In this document: in pieces, positions 5,917 to 10,418 of the stretch
Numbering within the stretch: position 1 is the first letter of the stretch
Layout of the letters: every line of letters starts with the position of its first letter
DNA from: Clostridiaceae bacterium
GTDB lineage: Bacteria; Bacillota; Clostridia; Acetivibrionales; DTU013
Reading direction: 5' to 3'
NCBI GenBank assembly: GCA_012799845.1
Contig: JAAZKL010000064.1
Location: 1-10,418 of the forward strand
Length of the DNA: 10,418 bases
Position numbers and translations under genes: made by a program
The notes under the pieces: model-generated
What the model saw: only the letters and a program-made list of their open reading frames with translations
Databases searched by the model: none
What the model was told of the DNA's origin: nothing

Positions 5917-5931
5917 CCGGAATCGTTCCGG
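5917..5931 (+). promoter_or_regulatory. Perfect short palindrome in the DUF6062 leader
   Basis: CCGGAA-TCG-TTCCGG lies right at the expected transcription start, about 9 nt after the -10 box. It could be an operator or a small 5' hairpin that protects the mRNA. No known site is recognised. Confidence 0.4.
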
Positions 5932-5971
5932 TTCAATTGTGATTGTACCATAATTAAAGGGAGAGGGCTGC

Positions 5972-6751
5972 ATGAAGGAAAAAATCTACACCATACCGGT
6001 AACCGAAGCATTCGGCGAGGATTGCGAATGTCCGCTTTGTCTTTTGGAAAGCAAGCTGGAAAAGGAATATATCGAATACTACCTGGGCCCGTCCCTGATG
6101 GAACCGGACTGCCGGATCGACACGAACAAAAAGGGATTCTGCCGCAGGCATTATGAACTGCTGTACAACAGGCAGGAAAACCGCCTGGGGCTGGGTCTCA
6201 TCACTGATACACATATCAGGGAACAACTCGGCAAACTGAAGGATGCTGCAAAACCGCTGCTTGCGGGCTCCGGCGGCGACAAGGGCGCGGGGTTTTCGTT
6301 CGGTTCCCTTGTCGCTAAACTCGGCTCAAAAAACCAGGCCGACCCGGGACCGGCTTCAAAGTTGCTTAAGCTGCTGCTGGAACTGGAAAACAGCTGCACC
6401 ATCTGCGGCCGCCTGGAATATACGATGGACAGGTATCTGGACGTTATTATGTACCTCTGGTCGCGGGAAAGCGATTTCAGGAAGACTTTCTCGGAAAAGA
6501 AGGGGTTCTGCCTGGTGCACCTCAGAATGCTCATCCAGGCAGCAGAGAAGTACCTGAATGCCGGCAACAGGAAAGCGTTCCTCAGGATCCTGATGGAACA
6601 GCAGCTTGATCATATGGACAGGATCGAGAAGGAACTGGAGTGGTTCACTAAGAAGTTCGATTACCGCTATAACGACGCCCCGTGGGGCAACTCAAAGGAC
6701 GCGCTGCCGCGCAGCATACAGAAGCTGAAGGGTTTCTGCAGCCTGAAGTAG
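5972..6751 (+). CDS. DUF6062 family protein with duplicated CxxC...GFCxxH modules
   Basis: This 259-residue soluble protein belongs to the DUF6062 family found across Clostridia, whose function is unknown; homologues are sometimes mislabelled as transporter components. Two similar modules are visible. In the first, CPLC (residues 20-23) is followed by GFCRRHYELL (Cys57, His60). In the second, CTIC (142-145) is followed by GFCLVHLRML (Cys170, His173). Each set gives three cysteines and one histidine in a metal-binding arrangement, so zinc binding at two sites is a fair inference. Between them lies a Gly/Ser-rich flexible stretch (about 98-128). The rest is charged and helical. The ATG has AAAGGGAGAGG about 8 nt upstream and its own promoter. 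The gene is convergent with the DUF4397 gene and divergent from the glycosylase gene. Confidence 0.88.
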   Translation: MKEKIYTIPVTEAFGEDCECPLCLLESKLEKEYIEYYLGPSLMEPDCRIDTNKKGFCRRHYELLYNRQENRLGLGLITDTHIREQLGKLKDAAKPLLAGSGGDKGAGFSFGSLVAKLGSKNQADPGPASKLLKLLLELENSCTICGRLEYTMDRYLDVIMYLWSRESDFRKTFSEKKGFCLVHLRMLIQAAEKYLNAGNRKAFLRILMEQQLDHMDRIEKELEWFTKKFDYRYNDAPWGNSKDALPRSIQKLKGFCSLK

Positions 6752-6786
6752 TTTTTACGGCGGTTAAAATCCCGGGAAATACTGAC

Positions 6787-6947
6787 CTGGGTGTACAAAA
6801 ATTTGATTGTTGCAATAAAAAACGGCGAAAATATTGTCATTTGGCAATAAACGATTTACATAAAACAGAGTTACCTTGAGTTATCGTGCCCTTAACCCGA
6901 AAAATTAAGGAAATTTTCTCTCAACAGTCCAAATTTTGTACACTCAG
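6787..6947. mobile_element. Candidate MITE-like element with 26-nt inverted ends
   Basis: The left end (6787-6812) begins CTGGGTGTACAAAAATTTG and ends in ATTGTTG. The reverse complement of the right end (6922-6947) begins CTGAGTGTACAAAATTTGG and ends in ACTGTTG. They match at nearly all positions with two substitutions and two compensating single-base indels. About 109 nt of AT-rich noncoding sequence lies between, including a small hairpin (CCTTAA/TTAAGG, 6890-6910). TACTG occurs just outside each end (6780-6784 and 6952-6956) and could be a target duplication, although the right copy also belongs to the adjacent repeat array. No transposase is present. The pair could instead be a large hairpin that ends or protects convergent transcripts. 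Confidence 0.45.
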
Positions 6948-6952
6948 CTCTT

Positions 6953-7077
6953 ACTGGTAACGATTCACCCAACTGGTGCCAGTAGTTGTTAACCCAACCG
7001 CTATTGACAGTGGATCACCCATTCGGTACTGATAACGATTCATCCCACCGGTATAAGCAGCAGTTCAGCCCACCTGG
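6953..7077. repeat. 25-nt tandem repeat array, five degenerate units
   Basis: Units at 6953-6977, 6978-7002, 7003-7027, 7028-7052 and 7053-7077 align without indels to ACTGGTAACGATTCACCCAC plus CGGT. The first and fourth units are nearly identical, the others are more diverged. The array runs over the stop codon of the DUF4397 gene (7065-7067) and a more decayed sixth unit may continue into its last codons. The period is not a multiple of three, so it is not coding as an array. Together with the inverted-repeat element it fills the 313-nt gap after the DUF6062 gene. Confidence 0.85.
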
Positions 7078-7979
7078 ATATATGAATTCCCATCCAGCGG
7101 GATGAGTACCTGCAGCGGTACACTCCCGTCCATCCTGCCCACCGTGTATATCGTGCAGAACCGTCCCTCCTGCAGATGCATATTGGGCACATACAGTAAA
7201 GTGTTGTCGGTGTTGCTCTGCTTCACATAAAAGATATACGTTCCTGCGGGAACGGATAAATAATTGGTAACCATGCCGAACGACACATTATTGAACAATT
7301 CAGTACCGTTTGAGAGTGCCAGGTCCATTTCAGGACTGTCTGGCACCAGGTTGGCGAAACGCAGATACAGGCGTCCCTGTGGTACCTGTACCACTGTTTC
7401 GAAAAACGGCCTGATGCTCAGTGCCGGCGGTATACCCGTCAGCGCCACTGTATTTATCGACCTCACAGGTATCTCGACGGCAGCATCCAGCAGCACCGGT
7501 CCGGTAGTCCCTGCCGCGAATACCGTCATGTTATAGATCCCCGGAAACACCTGCATATATTCTGTGAAGCCTTTATACGGCAAGTTTCGGGCTATCAGGC
7601 TGCTGTTGGCGTAAATATCGACAGGCTGCGAGCCCGGAACAGCATTCATGAACCTTATATATGAAGAAGGCTGTCTCTGGTATTGATGAAGCAGTCCCAG
7701 GTACTGGAAAGGCTGTCTTTGAACCTGAAACGACTGTCCCTGGTACTGGAAAGGCTGCCTCTGAACCTGAAACGGCTGCCCACAGAAGTGAAATGGCGGT
7801 TGCCGGAACCGGCCCCGCTGCCTCATGCAGGGCATTCCTTCCGGGATATATGCACAGGGCGGCAGAACAGGCCCTGTCCCGCCGACATATTTTCCCCCGC
7901 TGGTTTGATCCGCTCCCCTGGTATACTCTGCTCCGCCGGCACGCTTACCGCCTGGCACAAATGAGTTGTTCGCACGCAT
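7065..7979 (-). CDS. DUF4397 domain protein with Gln/Pro-rich repeat region
   Basis: The C-terminal 200 residues form two tandem beta-rich segments of the DUF4397 type: YIRFMNAVPGSQPVDIYANS, with AGTTGPVL further on, and then LYLRFANLVPDSPEMDLALS, with VPAGTYIFYVK further on. The pair of R-F-x-N-x-V-P motifs, with acidic or hydrophobic strands after them, is the family signature; such domains are usually on the cell or spore surface. Residues about 56-104 are a Gln/Pro/Phe-rich segment of 7-residue repeats (QPFQVQR, QPFQYQG) and the N-terminal 50 residues are Gly-rich. There is no signal peptide. The start at 7979 is chosen because GGAAGGTGAT lies about 5 nt upstream; the longer ORF to 8051 would read through a terminator hairpin. 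Exact function is unknown. Confidence 0.88.
   Translation of the reverse strand: MRANNSFVPGGKRAGGAEYTRGADQTSGGKYVGGTGPVLPPCAYIPEGMPCMRQRGRFRQPPFHFCGQPFQVQRQPFQYQGQSFQVQRQPFQYLGLLHQYQRQPSSYIRFMNAVPGSQPVDIYANSSLIARNLPYKGFTEYMQVFPGIYNMTVFAAGTTGPVLLDAAVEIPVRSINTVALTGIPPALSIRPFFETVVQVPQGRLYLRFANLVPDSPEMDLALSNGTELFNNVSFGMVTNYLSVPAGTYIFYVKQSNTDNTLLYVPNMHLQEGRFCTIYTVGRMDGSVPLQVLIPLDGNSYIQVG
7666..7812 (-). repeat. 21-nt in-frame repeats in the DUF4397 gene, alternating two forms
   Basis: Seven 21-nt units run from 7666 to 7812 with no indels. Units ending TACTGG (such as 7687-7707 and 7729-7749) alternate with units ending AACCTGA (7708-7728, 7750-7770), giving a 42-nt higher-order repeat. The protein alternates FQYQGQS and FQVQRQP heptapeptides. 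Confidence 0.9.
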
Positions 7980-8000
7980 CCATATCACCTTCCGCGAATA

Positions 8001-8032
8001 AATAAAAACACCGGGGAACACGATTCCCCGGT
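8001..8032 (-). terminator. Intrinsic terminator between the Gls24-fusion and DUF4397 genes
   Basis: On the minus strand ACCGGGGAA (8032-8024) pairs perfectly with TTCCCCGGT (8018-8010) around a 5-nt loop and is followed by GTTTTTATTTATT. It would end transcripts of the 8240-9058 gene. Only about 8 nt separate the T run from the ribosome site of the DUF4397 gene. Confidence 0.88.
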
Positions 8033-8034
8033 AC

Positions 8035-8040
8035 ATTATA
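8035..8040 (-). promoter_or_regulatory. Possible -10 box for the DUF4397 gene
   Basis: The minus strand reads TATAAT immediately upstream of the terminator hairpin. A transcript starting about 7 nt later would begin inside the 5' arm of the hairpin and so could not form it. The -35 region does not match sigma A, so this is uncertain. Confidence 0.35.
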
Positions 8041-8092
8041 TTTATCGGCACCGCGAAAGGTTACGCCCGGTCTGCTTCCGGCTGCAGGACTT

Positions 8093-8186
8093 GTTCCGGC
8101 ACCGAGCAAAGGTCTGTTCATCTTACTGATACAGGATCCGTTCCGGCACCCGACAAATGCCTGTTCATCTTACTGCTGCAGGATCC
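8093..8186. repeat. 47-nt tandem duplication
   Basis: Two adjacent 47-nt copies (8093-8139 and 8140-8186) start GTTCCGGCACC and end CAGGATCC, sharing CTGTTCATCTTACTG in the middle with seven or so differences. A more decayed copy of about 50 nt may precede them (8043-8092, sharing CGGCACCG and GCTGCAGGA). No ORF of note crosses them. Confidence 0.85.
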
Positions 8187-8238
8187 GCCGCAGATCCCTG
8201 GCACGGAACCCTGCCGCAGATCCCTGGCGCGGAACCCT
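8187..8238. repeat. 26-nt tandem duplication directly after a stop codon
   Basis: GCCGCAGATCCCTGGCACGG plus AACCCT (8187-8212) is repeated at 8213-8238 with one change. The second copy ends one nucleotide before the stop codon of the minus-strand gene at 8240, so the repeat begins right at the 3' end of that gene. Confidence 0.9.
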
Positions 8239-8239
8239 T

Positions 8240-9058
8240 CTATTTCTCGACCACAAGGCTCTTTACTGTTACATTGAACTGCCTGATATTCAGGGCAGTG
8301 AGCCGTTCAACCTCATCAGACACCTTTTGCTGAAGCTCCTGCACAAGCGCGCGGATCGGGAACCCATACCGGAGCACGAGATCTATTTCCATGTAAATAC
8401 CGTCGGGATGGTTCTCGACCCTGAAACGGGATATCCTGCTGACACCATCGATGCTGCTGATAACATATTCAACGATCTGGTATACCGTGTAGTCGGATAT
8501 GGTATAACTTCCAAGATAACTGAAGGTAGGCCTTACAACGGACTTCTCCTCTTCGGGCTGGAAACTCAGCTTCCCCTTTCGGCGGAAAATCCGCAGAGGA
8601 TCAAGAAAATACCCTGAAAAATCTTTTTTTATCTCGAATGTCGGAACAGGAATGACATGCTTTCCCTGTTCTCTTCTCGTTGCGATGGCCTGCTTGATTT
8701 CAAATTCATCGGCAACTTCATCGATGTATATCCTTTCACTGACTTCAGGCAGTCCAAGCCTTTCGGCGATTTTGTCCACCATGCCGTCAGAAGTGCCGAG
8801 GATCAGGATGGCTTCCGGCTTATGTTGTTCTATGGCTCTGACAACCTCACGTACGTGCCCGTCATCAGTGAAAAGAGCCCGCTTGATGGAGCCTACCCTT
8901 GTTTTTTCCCTTTTGGCAGAATAGCCCGCAATGACCTGGTTCTCCTTTATGAAAAGACCATCGTCTATTATATACTGTATACCTCTTTCCCTGGCGACCC
9001 AGGATGCCCTGTGGCTTTTGCCCGTGCCGCTTGCACCTGTGAAACCGACTACCCGCAA
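8240..9058 (-). CDS. P-loop NTPase fused to an Asp23/Gls24-type domain
   Basis: The 272-residue protein begins with a nucleotide-binding fold: MRVVGFTGASGTGKS carries a Walker A motif (Gly8 to Ser15) and AILILGTSDG near residue 85 could be the Walker B strand. The C-terminal 95 residues, from FSYLGSYTISDYTVYQIVEY on, match the Asp23/Gls24 (DUF322) domain, with the usual I-hydrophobic-V-R-YG pattern (IDLVLRYGFPIRALVQELQQ) and the final strand FNVTVKSLVVEK. Stand-alone Gls24 proteins are membrane-associated envelope stress or lipid-related proteins of Firmicutes; the link to an ATPase or kinase-like domain suggests nucleotide-dependent control, which is inference. The TTG start at 9058 has GGGAGG about 8 nt upstream. 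The gene has its own promoter and a terminator at 8001-8032. Substrate unknown. Confidence 0.88.
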   Translation of the reverse strand: MRVVGFTGASGTGKSHRASWVARERGIQYIIDDGLFIKENQVIAGYSAKREKTRVGSIKRALFTDDGHVREVVRAIEQHKPEAILILGTSDGMVDKIAERLGLPEVSERIYIDEVADEFEIKQAIATRREQGKHVIPVPTFEIKKDFSGYFLDPLRIFRRKGKLSFQPEEEKSVVRPTFSYLGSYTISDYTVYQIVEYVISSIDGVSRISRFRVENHPDGIYMEIDLVLRYGFPIRALVQELQQKVSDEVERLTALNIRQFNVTVKSLVVEK

Positions 9059-9091
9059 ACGGATAACCTCCCGAAGTTAACACTTTACTAT

Positions 9092-9120
9092 ATATTATCA
9101 GATGGTTCACAGGCTGACAA
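9092..9120 (-). promoter_or_regulatory. Promoter of the P-loop/Gls24 gene
   Basis: On the minus strand TTGTCA (9120-9115) is followed after exactly 17 nt by TAATAT (9097-9092), with TGA before the -10. This would give a leader of about 25 nt containing the ribosome site. It lies downstream of the terminator at 9145-9169, so this gene need not depend on transcripts from further up. Confidence 0.5.
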
Positions 9121-9144
9121 CGATAAAAGCCCGTATAAAAGGGA

Positions 9145-9169
9145 AAAAGAGAGTCGCTGACTCTCTTTT
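9145..9169. terminator. Perfect bidirectional terminator hairpin
   Basis: AAAAGAGAGTC (9145-9155) pairs perfectly with GACTCTCTTTT (9159-9169) around GCT. The minus strand continues TTTTTCCCTTTT and the plus strand TTTTCTTT, so it can act both ways. There is no plus-strand gene to end here; the minus strand has a promoter 150 nt upstream. Confidence 0.85.
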
Positions 9170-9307
9170 CTTTCCCCGGATCTCATCATTAGTGTACTCG
9201 CTGCTTCATCTCTTGTTTCTTGGCGCTTTATCTTTTGTATAAAATTTATATAATGATAACTATATTATGTACCTGTTCTGTAGAATTTATACATCATCTT
9301 GTGTTAC
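9145..9307 (-). ncRNA. Candidate small RNA between two terminators
   Basis: A strong promoter (9314-9341) and a perfect terminator (9145-9169) on the minus strand define a transcript of about 160 nt with no ORF longer than a few codons. The 5' half is AT-rich, the 3' part carries the terminator stem. The next gene has its own promoter, so this need not be a leader. No known RNA family is recognised, and no T-box sequence is present. It could also be a regulated leader of the P-loop/Gls24 gene. Confidence 0.4.
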
Positions 9308-9313
9308 ACGTAT

Positions 9314-9341
9314 ATTTTATCATCTGTTTTCAGAATGTCAA
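9314..9341 (-). promoter_or_regulatory. Strong sigma A promoter without a following gene
   Basis: On the minus strand a perfect TTGACA (9341-9336) is followed after 16 nt by TAAAAT (9319-9314) preceded by TGA. Apart from one base this is consensus. Transcription should begin near 9307. Confidence 0.65.
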
Positions 9342-9395
9342 TATAATATCTAAAATTTTTTGTAAAAACTTCAACATGTATAAATTATTATGTCA

Positions 9396-9427
9396 TAAAA
9401 CGGAGGACTCGACAGCGAGCCCTCCGT
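9396..9427 (-). terminator. Intrinsic terminator of the ytxC gene
   Basis: On the minus strand ACGGAGGGCTCG (9427-9416) pairs over 12 bp, with one G-U, with CGAGTCCTCCGT (9411-9400) around a 4-nt loop, and TTTTA follows. It lies about 37 nt after the ytxC stop codon. Confidence 0.9.
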
Positions 9428-9463
9428 ATTCCGCTTCAATGATAATAAATCCCGCTTTCCCGG

Positions 9464-10378
9464 CTATTTTTTCGTTTCGCTCTTTGCCATCCTCATCGAG
9501 CATAATTCACAACCCTGGCATATGATGACCCTGCCGTAGAAAACATTCTTTATCGTCTCCATAAGCTCCTTATTCCTGGAATGGCCCATGCTGTGGATCA
9601 CAACCTTCCGCGGCGCGAATGTGATCAGCGAGCTTACAAGCAGGTCATCATAATTGATCTCGCCCTCCGTTATCTCATTTACATACTCCTGGATACACTC
9701 ATTCGTTATTTCCCTCTTCGATCCGTCCAGAAGCGTATACTTGTTGTCATAATTAACTATCACGTGAACCGTGTCGATCTTTGGTTCCTGGATTTCTACA
9801 AAATATCGCAACAATCTGATGAATTCACGGTACTCCCGGTCCATCAGGAAGTCATCCACTGCTTTGTCGACAATTTCCTCCAGGTTCCTGATGTAATCCT
9901 TCAGCCGGAAATTGACGAAACCGTCCAGAATGATGCTGTTGGAATTGTCGAAATAGTCCATGAGCCGTCTGACGATGACGTTTCTTCTCCTGATCTGGAA
10001 CAGGCTGTTGATGAATGTTTTGTCCTCGTTTCTTATAATGCTGAGCGCTCTCTGCAATATCTCCTTTTTTTCGACAGCATTGAAATAACAAAAGTTGCTG
10101 TTTATGATCCTCATGATGAGTTTCTCTTCATACTGCCTTATGATATAGTCGGCCAGGGCATTTGATATATAGGTCTTGAGAACCTTGTATGATTCCAGGG
10201 ATTTCTCTCTGTAGAACCTGCCGTCGTTGATGGTGCAGATTATGGAAGCCGAGCCTTCAGAATTTATCTCATTGATGGAATAGCTGATCTTCTTGTTTTT
10301 CAGTTGCCGGAGTTCCTCGTTTATATGCTGCATTACCAGGTCTGTGCTGCCATTCACTCCAATGCAAAGAAACTGCAT
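9464..10378 (-). CDS. ytxC: YtxC-family sporulation protein
   Basis: The protein belongs to the YtxC family of spore formers, annotated as putative sporulation proteins with no known biochemical activity. Seen features: an N-terminal alpha/beta segment with several short strands (residues about 1-60), a long charged helical middle part (FRLKDYIRNLEEIVDKAVDD and on), and a C-terminal alpha/beta part with FAPRKVVIHSMG and a conserved cysteine cluster in IICQGCELCS near the end. No signal peptide or membrane segment is apparent. A GTG at 10387 is in frame but only 1 nt from the GAAGGGA ribosome site; the ATG at 10378 is about 10 nt away and gives 304 residues, so it is preferred. A terminator follows, and the gene is probably its own unit. 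In related genomes ytxC often lies beside thrS, which is not seen here. Confidence 0.9.
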   Translation of the reverse strand: MQFLCIGVNGSTDLVMQHINEELRQLKNKKISYSINEINSEGSASIICTINDGRFYREKSLESYKVLKTYISNALADYIIRQYEEKLIMRIINSNFCYFNAVEKKEILQRALSIIRNEDKTFINSLFQIRRRNVIVRRLMDYFDNSNSIILDGFVNFRLKDYIRNLEEIVDKAVDDFLMDREYREFIRLLRYFVEIQEPKIDTVHVIVNYDNKYTLLDGSKREITNECIQEYVNEITEGEINYDDLLVSSLITFAPRKVVIHSMGHSRNKELMETIKNVFYGRVIICQGCELCSMRMAKSETKK

Positions 10379-10418
10379 CAACTTCACATCCCTTCAAGTG
10401 CTAGTATATGTCCACGCA

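Noticed and set aside
7980..8051. Longer N-terminus for the DUF4397 protein
   Set aside because: The extension would be encoded by the terminator hairpin and lacks a ribosome site, while the ATG at 7979 has a strong one.
9145..9307. T-box leader between ytxC and the next gene
   Set aside because: The T-box core (TGG-N-ACC-GCG) and a stem I of adequate length are absent, and the next gene is not an aminoacyl-tRNA synthetase.

Overview
The window looks like chromosome from an endospore-forming member of the Clostridia. The reasons are a YtxC-family sporulation protein, a DUF6062 protein, a DUF3343 protein, an OGG1-type glycosylase, purine-rich ribosome binding sites and TTG starts at two genes. 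It has roughly balanced base composition with AT-rich intergenic stretches. The exact genus is not called. No transposase, prophage module, tRNA, rRNA or CRISPR array was seen.

Layout. Positions 1-285 (-) hold the N-terminal part of serine O-acetyltransferase (cysE), cut by the window edge, with two possible promoters and a terminator-like hairpin upstream. Positions 567-929 (+) encode a small four-helix membrane protein. Positions 1123-2037 (-) and 2211-3893 (+) are divergent genes: a conserved clostridial protein of unknown function, and a probable beta-propeller protein with a coiled coil and a repetitive tail. Positions 3911-4253 contain no protein gene but on the minus strand carry an extended -10 promoter, a strongly folded RNA and a bidirectional terminator; this is the best candidate for something special. 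Positions 4437-4694 (-) encode a DUF3343 protein and 4889-5773 (-) an OGG1-type glycosylase, separated by a 24-nt tandem repeat array. Positions 5972-6751 (+) encode a DUF6062 protein. The convergent gap after it holds a MITE-like inverted-repeat element and a 25-nt repeat array. Positions 7065-7979 (-) encode a DUF4397 protein, 8240-9058 (-) a P-loop NTPase fused to an Asp23/Gls24 domain, then comes a promoter-terminator pair with no ORF (possible small RNA, 9145-9307), and 9464-10378 (-) encodes YtxC.

A theme across the window is short tandem repetition with unit lengths of 15 to 47 nt. Several arrays begin at or overlap the stop codon of a gene (about 939, 4889, 7065 and 8240). Others lie inside coding sequence as 18- or 21-nt in-frame repeats. 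The genes do not form one pathway; the window reads as single-gene transcription units with their own promoters or terminators, several in families typical of spore formers.
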